Part shown: in pieces, positions 1-8,385 of the stretch
How the letters are laid out: every line of letters begins with the position of its first letter
Numbering within the stretch: the stretch's first letter is position 1
Origin: JBFJVZ01 sp041623895
Lineage (GTDB): Bacteria; Planctomycetota; Planctomycetia; Pirellulales; Pirellulaceae
Reading direction: 5' to 3'
DNA length: 43,073 nucleotides
NCBI GenBank assembly: GCA_041623895.1
Contig: JBFJVZ010000010.1
Coordinates: 1-43,073, forward strand
Position numbers and translations under genes: made by a program
Notes under the pieces: model-generated
Told to the model about the DNA's origin: nothing
The model's database searches: none
The model's input: only the letters and a program-made list of their open reading frames with translations

Positions 1-342
1 CGCGGCCCAGCCTTCAAAGTCGGGGAATTCGACAATGTCAATCAGATCATTCTTGCACCAGCGACCGATCGTTCGATGCAATCGATAACGCGCAGACAAC
101 CAGCCGAACCGCCGCGGTGAACGTCGCATACGCCAGACCCGCACACCCTGGTCCACTTCGTAATCCGCTGCCGGATAATCGTGTCGGTACATGCCAATGA
201 CTCGAACATCGTGTCCGGCCGCGGCCAGCGAACGCGCGAGCACACAATTGAACGTACCAATTCCGCCGTGAGGACCGGGCGGATACTCATTACAAACAAA
301 GCAGATACGAATAGGTCTTGCAGCTTTGGACATCGAAATCAT
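1..342 (-). CDS. Glycosyltransferase family 4 (GT-B), N-terminal part, cut by window edge
   Basis: The minus-strand frame stays open for 114 codons from an ATG at 342 (a second ATG is at 333) to the first base of the window, so only the N-terminus is seen. It reads as the first Rossmann domain of a GT-B retaining glycosyltransferase: strand RICFVCNEYPP, then the donor-side loop GPHGGIGTF, a helix, and a second strand VRVIGMYRH. The GGIGT loop after a CNEYPP-type strand is typical of GT4 enzymes (family knowledge). It is the last gene visible in the leftward polysaccharide locus and probably adds one sugar of the repeat at the cytoplasmic membrane. Acceptor and donor cannot be told, and the catalytic C-terminal half is outside the window. 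Confidence 0.85.
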   Translation of the reverse strand, partial: MISMSKAARPIRICFVCNEYPPGPHGGIGTFNCVLARSLAAAGHDVRVIGMYRHDYPAADYEVDQGVRVWRMRRSPRRFGWLSARYRLHRTIGRWCKNDLIDIVEFPDFEGWAA

Positions 343-369
343 CGTGTCACGAACGATTGCATTCGCAAT

Positions 370-507
370 TTACTGCCGTTGATTTGGATCAACGAGCAGC
401 CCGTCGATGCCGTCGCCAAGAATTGACTGGGCGCAGCCGCCACTGCCGCAAAAAATGTTGGGCAGCCGCTCGCCATCGAACGTATCAACAGGGAGACGCT
501 CATCCAC
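370..507 (-). CDS. Possible 45-codon ORF or glycosyltransferase relic
   Basis: Between the C-methyltransferase and the GT4 gene a minus-strand frame runs from a GTG at 507 to TAA at 370. Its C-terminal segment ILGDGIDGLLVDPNQ resembles the D-G-x-x-G-L-L-V-x-P motif near the end of GT4 glycosyltransferases. There is no clear Shine-Dalgarno, and the frame extends only a little upstream before a TGA. It may be a decayed glycosyltransferase tail, a small peptide gene, or chance. The 207-bp gap holds nothing else I can support. Confidence 0.2.
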   Translation of the reverse strand: MDERLPVDTFDGERLPNIFCGSGGCAQSILGDGIDGLLVDPNQRQ

Positions 508-549
508 AAACGAAGCAGGGAAGGCGTGAGTCCGGGGACGAGAAAGCCA

Positions 550-1785
550 TCATAGTTTTCGCGGCACAGGTAAGGGAAGTAAGAAGCCTTTTTTAAACCC
601 GTGCTGCTTTCGAAACTGATGAATGATTTCATCCCTGAAATTCCAGGCGCCGATCAAGATGTAATCGGGGTCCTCGGCCATCAATTCTTCCGGCGAAACG
701 ACCGGGATTCGCACGCCCGGACAACTCATTCCTTGTTTCCGCGGATTGGCATCGCCCACACACACCAACAAATCGTTACCAATGTCACAGAAGTTCAGCA
801 TCGTCATGAATTTGGCAGCTGCGCCGTAACTAACGACCTTGGCTCCTGCTTGTTTCAAGCTCAGCAATAGGTCGCGGAGGTCACGCCGCTGGGCCTGCGC
901 GCGGTGCGAAAAAACGTCCCAACCTTTCGGATCATTCAATTTCGTAATCGTTTCCAGATCGATCACGGGCTGAGCTCCGGAGCGGCCCTGGATGTTTTCG
1001 TGCGCGACTTCAGCGACAAATGATCCGCCGTTCATCGGCGAAAACGACAGATCCAAGATTCGCAGTCCTGCACGCTGCAGCAATGCTGATAACGATCCAA
1101 TGGTGAAGTAACAAACGTGTTCATGAAAAACCGTGTCGTACTGGATCTCCTCTCTCAGTAGACCAGCATACGGACTTTCAATGATGCACCTGCCAGCCGG
1201 ATCGAGCAGGGCCTTGATGCCGCGAACCAGATCCACTGGTTCGGCTACGTGCCCGATCACGTTTCGTGCAATCATCACGTTTGCCTGACCGCGTTCGGCC
1301 ACGATTCGCTCGGCGACATCCAGACCGAAGAAATCATTGACCGTGGGAATTCCGTTTTCATTTGCCTCGGCAGCCACGCTGGATGGGTCAACACCCAGCA
1401 CATCAAATCCGTGCTGTTGACAAGCGGCCAGCATGGTGCCGTCATTGGAGGCAATCTCGACCAAAAAGTTTCCCTGATCGCCGTTCAGGTAGTTCTGGGC
1501 AAGTTTTGCGGAAAAATCTGCAGCGTATTTTTGCAGCGTCGCCGAAGTCCCGGACACCCACAAGTAATTTCGAAACATTCGCTCCGGCGGCACAATCTCC
1601 TTGATCTGGACCAGGTTGCACTTGTTGCACATCACCAGGTTCAGCGGCACTCGCTCCTGGTCAGCATTTTGATTCTCTGCGCTGACAAAGTCGTTGGCCA
1701 TGGGCACGATTCCCATATCCAACAACAGTGTGGCGTCAGTCTGCGCGCATCCGCGACAGCGATAGTCAGGCAACGGTCCAGGCAA
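550..1785 (-). CDS. SAM-dependent sugar C-methyltransferase (TylC3/NovU type)
   Basis: This 411-residue protein has the three-part layout of deoxysugar C-methyltransferases. The N-terminal zinc-binding module has cysteines 10, 13, 53 and 56 and the VPMANDF loop. A class I SAM fold follows with motif I EIASNDGTML, then an FHEHVCYF segment. The C-terminal domain has GAAAKFMTMLNFCDI, matching the family consensus G-x-x-A-K-x-x-x-x-L-N. These enzymes methylate C3 (or C5) of a 4-keto-6-deoxysugar nucleotide. The gene overlaps the end of rfbG by 20 bases and follows rfbF, a reductase and rfbG, so the substrate is inferred to be CDP-4-keto-6-deoxy-glucose and the product a 3-C-methyl-6-deoxyhexose. 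The ATG at 1785 leaves the first zinc cysteines complete. Confidence 0.85.
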   Translation of the reverse strand: MPGPLPDYRCRGCAQTDATLLLDMGIVPMANDFVSAENQNADQERVPLNLVMCNKCNLVQIKEIVPPERMFRNYLWVSGTSATLQKYAADFSAKLAQNYLNGDQGNFLVEIASNDGTMLAACQQHGFDVLGVDPSSVAAEANENGIPTVNDFFGLDVAERIVAERGQANVMIARNVIGHVAEPVDLVRGIKALLDPAGRCIIESPYAGLLREEIQYDTVFHEHVCYFTIGSLSALLQRAGLRILDLSFSPMNGGSFVAEVAHENIQGRSGAQPVIDLETITKLNDPKGWDVFSHRAQAQRRDLRDLLLSLKQAGAKVVSYGAAAKFMTMLNFCDIGNDLLVCVGDANPRKQGMSCPGVRIPVVSPEELMAEDPDYILIGAWNFRDEIIHQFRKQHGFKKGFLLPLPVPRKL

Positions 1786-2914
1786 GATTCTTCTCCGCTG
1801 CTGCTTGCTTGTAAGTTTCGATTTGTCGAAGCGAATAATCGAACATGTCGACGCCAGGGTTTTCGTAGTATGTTCGATACCAGTTTACGATTTGACCAAC
1901 CGTTTCCTTGACGTCCCAAGCAGCGACCCAGCCCAGGTCGCGATCAGCGCGGGAACAATCAAGCCGTAAGAGTCCTGATTCCGCTCCGCTCTGGTCTGCT
2001 TGTACGATCAACTTTGAATCGCTGCCGTCCCACGCAGCAAGCATCATTTCCACAATTTTCGCGACCGGCACACCATGGGCTGTCAATTGCGGGCCAAAGT
2101 TGTAGGACCTGGCAACGGAAGCGGGATCACTGGCGACCTTCGTCCCCAACCACAGGTATCCGCTGATTGCTTCCAGCACGTGTTGCCAGGGACGCGTTGC
2201 CTGCGGACAGCGAATCTCAATGTCTCTGTTGCTGGCAATCGAACGAACAATGTCGGGTACCAGGCGGTCAATAGCCCAATCACCGCCGCCAATAACGTTT
2301 CCGGCCCGCGTGGCGACGATTGGAACCGCGTGTTCGCGCTCCGGGTTTGCACGTTTTTGAAAACGCGGATCTTGATAAACAGCGATCGCCAACTCCGCGC
2401 AAGCCTTGGAGACACCGTAAGGCTCGTGCCCACCCAGCTTATCCGATTCTCGGTAACCCCAAATCCATTCCTGGTTCTCATAACACTTGTCGCTGGTGAT
2501 GCAAATGACCGCCGCAACCGACGGTGCACTGCGAGCAACGTCCAACACGTTAACGGTGCCCATGATATTCGTATCGAAGGTTAACGCCGGATCTTCGAAA
2601 CTGGGTCGAACCAAGGCCTGCGCCGCCAAATGAAAAACCAGCTCGGGCCGATGTTCGTCAATCACCTCCTGCAACTTTGCCCGATCACGCACATCAGCGC
2701 GAATATCGACCATCTTTTCCGCCAACCTGCTGGCCTGGAAATTGCTCGGATCGCTGGGCGGATCCAAGGCGTAGCCAACCGGCCGTGCCCCCAGTTGCAG
2801 CAGCCAGGAGCTGAGCCACGAACCTTTAAAACCAGTATGTCCGGTCACCAAGACAGTCTTGCCGCGATAGAAATCAGCGAACACGCCAGTCTGCTTCATC
2901 GCGTCCAGCTTCAT
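1766..2914 (-). CDS. rfbG: CDP-glucose 4,6-dehydratase
   Basis: This 382-residue short-chain dehydrogenase converts CDP-glucose to CDP-4-keto-6-deoxyglucose. It shows the NAD-binding loop GHTGFKGSW near residue 24, the strand ITSDKCYEN, the segment WGYRESDKLGG, and the active-site Y-x-x-x-K in EPYGVSK. GHTGFKGSW with SDKCYEN is diagnostic of RfbG rather than of RmlB or GMD (family knowledge). The frame is open further upstream to 3103, but that stretch overlaps the previous gene and lacks family resemblance. The ATG at 2914 forms an ATGA overlap with the stop of the upstream reductase, which points to translational coupling. The next gene, the C-methyltransferase, starts 20 bases before this stop. 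Confidence 0.93.
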   Translation of the reverse strand: MKLDAMKQTGVFADFYRGKTVLVTGHTGFKGSWLSSWLLQLGARPVGYALDPPSDPSNFQASRLAEKMVDIRADVRDRAKLQEVIDEHRPELVFHLAAQALVRPSFEDPALTFDTNIMGTVNVLDVARSAPSVAAVICITSDKCYENQEWIWGYRESDKLGGHEPYGVSKACAELAIAVYQDPRFQKRANPEREHAVPIVATRAGNVIGGGDWAIDRLVPDIVRSIASNRDIEIRCPQATRPWQHVLEAISGYLWLGTKVASDPASVARSYNFGPQLTAHGVPVAKIVEMMLAAWDGSDSKLIVQADQSGAESGLLRLDCSRADRDLGWVAAWDVKETVGQIVNWYRTYYENPGVDMFDYSLRQIETYKQAAAEKNLAWTVA

Positions 2915-3792
2915 TTGGCACCCACCAATTCGGGAAGCAGTCGCTGGCTGACGTACTCTTGCATGGCCTCGCGCCAATTTCTCATCGCTGGAAAACCACG
3001 TAAGCGCAGAAAGTAATTGTCCAAGGCTTCCGATACCGGGACAGGAGCCAAGCGAGGATACCGCTCGGAGCCAACCGGCACGATTTTCGTAGTCAAGCCG
3101 CATGCTTCGACGCAGCCGCGGACGTAGTCATAACGCGAGCACGCACCCTCGTTGGCCAGGTGGTAAAGCCCAAAAGCCCTTGCCTGAATCAATCGCATTG
3201 CAGCTTTGGCAAAATCAAGCGTGTAAGTGGGTGAGCCGAATCGATCATGAACGCTTTCAAGTTCGAGTCGTCCATCCGCTTCGCGGTGCCGTTTGGCGAC
3301 AAAGTTCTTCTTGTGCGCAGCCCGACCCCCAAAAAGCCAACCCGGGCGAAAGATGTAATGCTCTCTGATCTGGCTGGTCACAAGCTGTTCGGCCAGAACC
3401 TTGCTTTTGTGATGGTGCGTCAACGGAGCCGGGGTGTCGAGTTCGTTGTAAGCTGTTGTCTTCTGACCGTCAAAAATACCGCAGCTGCTCACATAGGCGA
3501 GCGCAGCGCCGACGTCACCGCATGCCAATGCGACATTCCAGGTCCCAACAAAGTTGACTCTGTAAGAGATCTCGGGTTCTTGCTCGCCCTGATCGCAGTC
3601 CGTGTGTGCCGCGGTGTGAATCACCAAATCCGGTCGCTCACGTCCGATCACTTGACGCACGACATCCAAGTCCGTGACGTCCATCGTCTCTCGCGTCGTT
3701 GCCGTGACGCGATGCCCAGCGGCGCGCAACACTGGAATCCAATCGCTGCCCAGCATTCCTTGCGAGCCGGTGAAAAGTACGTTTAGAGTCAC
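2911..3792 (-). CDS. RmlD-like NAD(P)-dependent sugar-nucleotide reductase, catalytic Tyr replaced by His
   Basis: This 293-residue member of the RmlD/dTDP-4-dehydrorhamnose reductase family has the dinucleotide loop FTGSQGMLGS (residues 8-17), PDLVIHTAAHTDCD, a strand YVSSCGIFDG, and the substrate loop DRFGSPTYT. It probably reduces the 4-keto group after C-methylation of the CDP-sugar. The position of the family's Y-x-x-x-K reads HHKSK, so H127 (codon CAT, 3412-3414) stands where Tyr is expected while K131 is kept. The usual S-T-D-Y-V-F strand is S-S-C-G-I-F. Either the active site works differently or the protein is not a normal reductase. The start is a GTG at 3792 overlapping the rfbF stop as GTGA, and the stop overlaps the rfbG start as ATGA. 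Confidence 0.85.
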   Translation of the reverse strand: MTLNVLFTGSQGMLGSDWIPVLRAAGHRVTATTRETMDVTDLDVVRQVIGRERPDLVIHTAAHTDCDQGEQEPEISYRVNFVGTWNVALACGDVGAALAYVSSCGIFDGQKTTAYNELDTPAPLTHHHKSKVLAEQLVTSQIREHYIFRPGWLFGGRAAHKKNFVAKRHREADGRLELESVHDRFGSPTYTLDFAKAAMRLIQARAFGLYHLANEGACSRYDYVRGCVEACGLTTKIVPVGSERYPRLAPVPVSEALDNYFLRLRGFPAMRNWREAMQEYVSQRLLPELVGAK

Positions 3793-4619
3793 GATCGCGA
3801 CTTGGCCTTCTCTTTGGTCCGGGGCAGCGGTTTGTCATCCCACAACTTCCAGGGCACGTTGTCGCTGTTCCAAAGTTTTTCCAAGTGCTTCCACTCGCGA
3901 TACGTATCCATTGGCTGCCAAAAACCCTCGTGCGCGTACATCATGAGTTCACCATCGGCCGCCAATCGATTTAGCGGTTCGCGTTCCAATGACAGGTCTT
4001 CGCGATCATCCAAATAGCGATCGATAAACTCACGCTCGAAGACAAAGAAACCGCCGTTGATATAGCCCTGCGTTACCTGGGGTTTTTCAGTGAACGAACA
4101 GACCTGATTGCCATCGAGCGCCAGTTCGCCGAAACGGCTTGGCGGACGCACTCCCGTGACCGTGCCCAACTTGCCGTGTGAGCGATGAAAAGCAATCAGT
4201 TCGCGGATATCGATATCTCCAATGCCGTCACCATAAGTGAAACAAAACGTTTCCTGTCCCAAATAGTGTGCGACACGTCGGAGCCGAGCGCCGGTCATGG
4301 CGTGTTCACCTGTTTCAGCAAGCGTTACCGACCAGCTGTCTTCTTCGTGACCATTTAAGAACTCGACTGGCTGAAGGCTGCCCAGGTGCACCGTGAAGTC
4401 ATTCGTCCGCATTTCATAATTGACAAAGAAATCTTTGATCACGTGACCTTTGTAGCCAAGGCAAAGAACGAATTCGTCGAGACCAAAATGTGCGTACAGC
4501 TTCATGATGTGCCAGAGAATCGGACGGCCCCCGATCTCGACCATCGGTTTGGGCCGCGTTTCCGTGGCTTCGCGAAGCCGCGTTCCCTGGCCCCCACATA
4601 AAATGACAACTTTCTTCAT
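3789..4619 (-). CDS. rfbF: Glucose-1-phosphate cytidylyltransferase
   Basis: This 276-residue nucleotidyltransferase makes CDP-glucose from CTP and glucose 1-phosphate, the entry step for CDP-deoxyhexoses. It begins MKKVVILCGGQGTRL, the nucleotide-binding loop, followed by ETRPKPMVEIGG, the metal-site strand FTYGDG, and VTGVRPPSRFGEL, which is characteristic of RfbF rather than of RmlA or GalU. The frame is open to 4691, but the strand-plus-loop start at the ATG at 4619 matches the family. The 103-bp gap upstream carries a small GCAGC/GCTGC hairpin (4707-4720) just after the stop of the preceding methyltransferase, without a T-tract. The gene's stop forms a GTGA overlap with the reductase. 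Confidence 0.95.
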   Translation of the reverse strand: MKKVVILCGGQGTRLREATETRPKPMVEIGGRPILWHIMKLYAHFGLDEFVLCLGYKGHVIKDFFVNYEMRTNDFTVHLGSLQPVEFLNGHEEDSWSVTLAETGEHAMTGARLRRVAHYLGQETFCFTYGDGIGDIDIRELIAFHRSHGKLGTVTGVRPPSRFGELALDGNQVCSFTEKPQVTQGYINGGFFVFEREFIDRYLDDREDLSLEREPLNRLAADGELMMYAHEGFWQPMDTYREWKHLEKLWNSDNVPWKLWDDKPLPRTKEKAKSRS

Positions 4620-4722
4620 GCCGTGTCTCGTTCTTGCAAGTGCAGAATATTCTTCAGCAGCAGGTCGCTGGTCGCCAGCTCTGTTGAACACGACCGAGCT
4701 ACCATCGCAGCGTCAGCTGCGT

Positions 4723-5610
4723 TTAGGAACCGCCGCTGCCGGCGGGCGCGTAGGCGACGACGCGTGCTAGGACGTGATTGATGGGAAATCGATTACAGAG
4801 GTAGCGGCACCATGATCTTGGCAGCCACTGCAATAGCGTTTCCATGATGACGACGCTGAACATTGGCAAAATCAACAGCTTTCCCCTGAACCAAATAAAC
4901 GGGCGGACTCGATCAAAGCCCTTGGCTTTCATGATCTTCCCCAATTCTGCCGTGCTGTATTCTTTCAGATGAAAACCAGTCGGTGTCGTATCAAAATACT
5001 TGGAGACATCGTGTGGCCCCGACAGTTTGCTGGGGGTAATGCAAATGTAAACGCCTCCCGGTTTTAGCGCCCTCAGAATGTTCTCCAGTTGCTCCAGCGC
5101 ATCATCGGGATGCAAATGCTCCATCAGATTACTGCTGTAGGCAACATCGACGGTTCCCGGTGCAACATCGATACTGACGCCGTCGGAGATCAGCAACTTG
5201 AAATTGTCTTTTGCAACAACGTTACTAGTGATCGCTGTTGAAACATCGACGGCGTACACCTGCTTGACGTGCTCGGCGACTGCCAAACAAACGCTGCAAT
5301 CGCCGGGACCCAATTCCAGAAAAGTGGAATCCGAAGTCGCAAATTTCTTCAAGAACTCGATTTTCTTGGCAATGTTGCGGGCCAGCGCCTGCGGCGGAAT
5401 CTGCTCATTCCAACCCGGAATATTCGGCACCCGCTCGAAAATCTCGTCGTACAACGCCGTGTACATCCCCAGCCGCTCGTCTCTACGTGCGGTACGTAAT
5501 CGGTTGGATAGTTCCTTTTCAATTTCGTAGTGCATCCTGATATCGTCTTCGGAACGATGATCCGATGACGGTCTTCGGTTCAACAAAGGTTGCTTGCGAT
5601 CAACGATCAT
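4723..5610 (-). CDS. Class I SAM-dependent methyltransferase
   Basis: This 295-residue protein has SAM motif I FLELGPGDCSV after a helical N-terminal region with RTARRDERLGMYTALYDE, the acidic strand VYAVDVS, the post-I strand VDVAYSSNLMEHL, and LRALKPGGVYICITPS. The C-terminal hydrophobic segment ILPMFSVVIMETLLQWLP may sit at the membrane. The ATG at 5610 is taken; an alternative ATG at 5535 would remove about 25 poorly conserved residues. The substrate is unknown. Lying between a GT-B-like gene and the CDP-sugar genes and near wzt, it could methylate a sugar or the non-reducing end of the glycan. The latter would fit an exporter whose ATPase carries a C-terminal glycan-binding domain (inference). 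Confidence 0.8.
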   Translation of the reverse strand: MIVDRKQPLLNRRPSSDHRSEDDIRMHYEIEKELSNRLRTARRDERLGMYTALYDEIFERVPNIPGWNEQIPPQALARNIAKKIEFLKKFATSDSTFLELGPGDCSVCLAVAEHVKQVYAVDVSTAITSNVVAKDNFKLLISDGVSIDVAPGTVDVAYSSNLMEHLHPDDALEQLENILRALKPGGVYICITPSKLSGPHDVSKYFDTTPTGFHLKEYSTAELGKIMKAKGFDRVRPFIWFRGKLLILPMFSVVIMETLLQWLPRSWCRYLCNRFPINHVLARVVAYAPAGSGGS

Positions 5611-5643
5611 TTGCTTTCTTTGGGTTCGAATCGAATCTTATAT

Positions 5644-7113
5644 TCACTGCGATTTCTGCTGGACAAGATGCGACAGCACTTGGACAATTTTCGCCGACGA
5701 GCTGCCGATCGGCTGTCCCACTTGCATCTCCACAAACCTGCGTCGTCCTTCGCGTTCCAATTCTGGATGTTCCAGATAAGTATTGACGTGTTCCGCCATT
5801 TCATCTGCCGATTTGGCGAAACGAGCAACGTTCATTTCCACAACCGGTTGATAATGCTCGAACTGGTTTTGATATTCCCAGAGTGTCATCCCAAAGGTGG
5901 GAGGATCGCAAGCGTCAAATGCAACATTAACAACCGGCTTATCGTGAATTGCGAAGTCCAACGTCATCGTGGAAGCGAAGTTAATATTGAGGTCACAGTG
6001 ACGCATTAAGTTGACCATCATTTCAACGTCGGCTTGAGTGGGAACACACGCCGCCCAGTTGTCTTCCTGTGTCCACTCGGGGACGTTCATGATGATTTCG
6101 TCGTATTTTTCCTTAACCCAAACATACCGACCACCGTCATCGGTGGGACAGGGCCGCAACACCACCTGAGGGTTGCCTTTGATTTGTCCGGATCTAATTT
6201 GCTCCATTAGAATCGCGGCATGTTGCGGATCTTGCGGCGTGTTGTCGTAGCTACCACAGGAATAGCAAAGCAAAGGTCTCGCGGGGTCAGCCCCAAGCTG
6301 GGTAAAGAAGTCTTCTCGAGATTTGACCAAGGTCTCATCGGCATAGGGATCGAATTGAGGCGTTCCCACGACATGGATTCTGTCCGCGGCGACATCGGGA
6401 TAGTACCTCAGGATTTCGCCCTTCATATGCTCGCTCCAAACCAGAAAATGGTCGAAGGGAGCCGCTATTCTTCCTTTGCTGGTCAGATTATCCCAGCTGA
6501 AGATAAACGTCGCCGTCGGAATACCCAGATCACGTGCAGCCAACACCGGCGGCAAGATCTCCGTTGGCCTTTGGTGTGAGCAGAATAGTACATTTGGCCG
6601 AATCTCTCTGAATAGATTTCGGTAATGTTCAACGATGGGCATTCTGCGCGTGGCACGGCTATGCAGGTTGTCCAGCATCTTGATCCTCCGCGGTGAGGCC
6701 GTCATTTTGCCAACTGCTTTGGCAAGTCGAGTCGCGGTGCGGCGGCGAAAACTGCTTGCCATGATCGGCTGGTTGCGGCGATACCGCATGGCAAAACTGT
6801 CAACCCAGTACATTTGCGAATAGGAAAGGCAATTACGCAACAGAAAACTGGTCGCAGAATCACGGTACATCAATAACGGATGCCATTGAACTGATTCGTC
6901 GGTCATCGACCGATACTGATCAAGATGATCTTCCGGGATCACGTGCAAGGCGTGAATACGTCCCTGACCCCTCATTTCGTCGACGAACGGGCCGAGAATG
7001 AAATTGCGAACCCCGCGGCCATCTGGAAGCAGCATGGCCACGTTCAGTTCATCTGATGCAGCAGGGTCTTGCTGAGTCTGGTTGGTTTGAATCGTTGTTG
7101 ACATGTCATTCAT
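5644..7113 (-). CDS. Putative GT-B fold glycosyltransferase or glycerophosphotransferase-like protein
   Basis: This 489-residue soluble protein has two Rossmann-like halves. The first contains LNVAMLLPDGRGVRNFILGP and RPNVLFCSHQRPTEILPPV. The second opens with ATFIFSWDNLTSKGR and DHFLVWSEHMKGEILRYY, continues with VVGTPQFDPY, and has a late segment DLNINFASTMTLDFAIHDKP. The order SWDN, then VWSEHMK, then VVGTPQFDPY, then S-T-x-x-x-D is seen in GT-B proteins related to CDP-glycerol glycerophosphotransferases and uncharacterised surface-polysaccharide transferases. I cannot name donor or acceptor. It begins 30 bp after the wzt stop in the same operon, and the next methyltransferase starts 33 bp downstream. 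The ATG at 7113 is used; an in-frame ATG lies at 7104. Confidence 0.65.
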   Translation of the reverse strand: MNDMSTTIQTNQTQQDPAASDELNVAMLLPDGRGVRNFILGPFVDEMRGQGRIHALHVIPEDHLDQYRSMTDESVQWHPLLMYRDSATSFLLRNCLSYSQMYWVDSFAMRYRRNQPIMASSFRRRTATRLAKAVGKMTASPRRIKMLDNLHSRATRRMPIVEHYRNLFREIRPNVLFCSHQRPTEILPPVLAARDLGIPTATFIFSWDNLTSKGRIAAPFDHFLVWSEHMKGEILRYYPDVAADRIHVVGTPQFDPYADETLVKSREDFFTQLGADPARPLLCYSCGSYDNTPQDPQHAAILMEQIRSGQIKGNPQVVLRPCPTDDGGRYVWVKEKYDEIIMNVPEWTQEDNWAACVPTQADVEMMVNLMRHCDLNINFASTMTLDFAIHDKPVVNVAFDACDPPTFGMTLWEYQNQFEHYQPVVEMNVARFAKSADEMAEHVNTYLEHPELEREGRRRFVEMQVGQPIGSSSAKIVQVLSHLVQQKSQ

Positions 7114-7143
7114 TCTTAATGCCGGAAATCAGTTTGGGGACGC

Positions 7144-8385
7144 TTATCTTGCCTGCAAGACGCTCGCCTGTCCGATCTCCCAATCGACCTTTGGATGGAG
7201 TGTGGCATCGGCCATGCTGCTGTCTCCGGTCACATCCAAGGGAAACTTATCGGAAACGTGCCGCGAAGATGCACTGGTTCCCCACATTCGGACTTTGAAA
7301 TGCAAGGCGTACAGCCCCGGATTCAACCACAGTGGCGGAAGCGTGATACGAACATCGTAAGTACCCCGCGTCACTTCCTTGACGCCCAACTCGGGACTCT
7401 CTTGGCGAAGGTGGATCAACTGGCGACCATGCATGTCTTCAAGGATGCAATAAAGTGAAAACCCGCTGGGCTGGGCATCAATCTTCAAGGAAGTGCGAAC
7501 GGTAACTTCATCGCCTTGGTTTATCGTGTTCCCGTCAACTTGAGGAAGATAGACTCGGCCGAATCCTTCGCGAACCGATTCTTCACCGCCCGTATCACCG
7601 CCCGCCAAGGCACCGATTGAGCGGAAGTACCGTGTGATGCAACTCCCCAAGTCGCCCGCTTCGACGATTCGGCCTTCGTCTAAGAATATCCCTTTGTTGC
7701 AAAGTGAGCGGATCGCACCCATGTTATGACTGACAAACAAAACCGTACGGCCTTCCTCTGCGACGTTCTCCATCCGCCGCAGACACTTCTTTTGAAAGGC
7801 AGCATCGCCGACGGCAAGCACTTCGTCGACGAGAAGAATTTCGGGCTCCAAGTGGGCGGCAACGGCAAATGCCAAACGCAGATACATTCCACTGCTGTAC
7901 CGTTTGACCGGCGTGTCAATGAAGTTTTCAACTTCTGCAAACGCGACGATCTCATCGAATTTTCGCAATATTTCTTTGCGTTTCATGCCCAGAATTGCGC
8001 CGTTTAAGAAAATGTTTTCGCGTCCGGTCAATTCTGGGTGAAAGCCGGTTCCGACTTCCAATAGAGAGCCGACACGCCCACGAATGTCCGCGAAGCCTTC
8101 GGTGGGATCCGTGATTCGCGAGAGTATTTTCAGCAGCGTGCTCTTGCCCGCACCGTTACGTCCGATGACACCAATGACTTCTCCCGGAGCGACGTCGAAA
8201 GTGACATCCTTCAATGCCCAAAATGAATTCTTGCGGCCCTCGCCCCGAAATGCTCCTCGTGCAATCCGGAACGGTGACATCGCCAATTGCGTGACACTTT
8301 CGCGAATCGTCTTGTAGCCTTCCTGGCGTGTGCCGATGATGTATTTCTTGCCGATTCCTTCGGCGTGGATCGCTAAGTTGCTCAT
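7144..8385 (-). CDS. wzt: Polysaccharide ABC exporter ATPase with C-terminal glycan-binding domain
   Basis: Residues 1 to about 250 form the ABC ATPase: Walker A GRNGAGKST, the signature region RYSSGMYLRLAFAVA, Walker B ILLVDEVLAVGD and the H-loop VLFVSHN. About 160 further residues form a beta-rich domain (QGDEVTVRTSLKI, LPPLWLNPGLYALHFKVRM) like the Wzt C-terminal domain that, in O8/O9a-type systems, recognises the terminal modification of the chain. With Wzm (14565-15422) it would export an undecaprenyl-linked glycan. Wzm and Wzt are usually adjacent, but here seven genes separate them. The ATG at 8385 overlaps the asnB stop as ATGA. Confidence 0.93.
   Translation of the reverse strand: MSNLAIHAEGIGKKYIIGTRQEGYKTIRESVTQLAMSPFRIARGAFRGEGRKNSFWALKDVTFDVAPGEVIGVIGRNGAGKSTLLKILSRITDPTEGFADIRGRVGSLLEVGTGFHPELTGRENIFLNGAILGMKRKEILRKFDEIVAFAEVENFIDTPVKRYSSGMYLRLAFAVAAHLEPEILLVDEVLAVGDAAFQKKCLRRMENVAEEGRTVLFVSHNMGAIRSLCNKGIFLDEGRIVEAGDLGSCITRYFRSIGALAGGDTGGEESVREGFGRVYLPQVDGNTINQGDEVTVRTSLKIDAQPSGFSLYCILEDMHGRQLIHLRQESPELGVKEVTRGTYDVRITLPPLWLNPGLYALHFKVRMWGTSASSRHVSDKFPLDVTGDSSMADATLHPKVDWEIGQASVLQAR

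Noticed and set aside
339..632. 97-codon minus-strand frame overlapping the end of the C-methyltransferase
   Set aside because: It overlaps a well-supported gene, has low-complexity Ala/Ser content and shows no motif or ribosome site.
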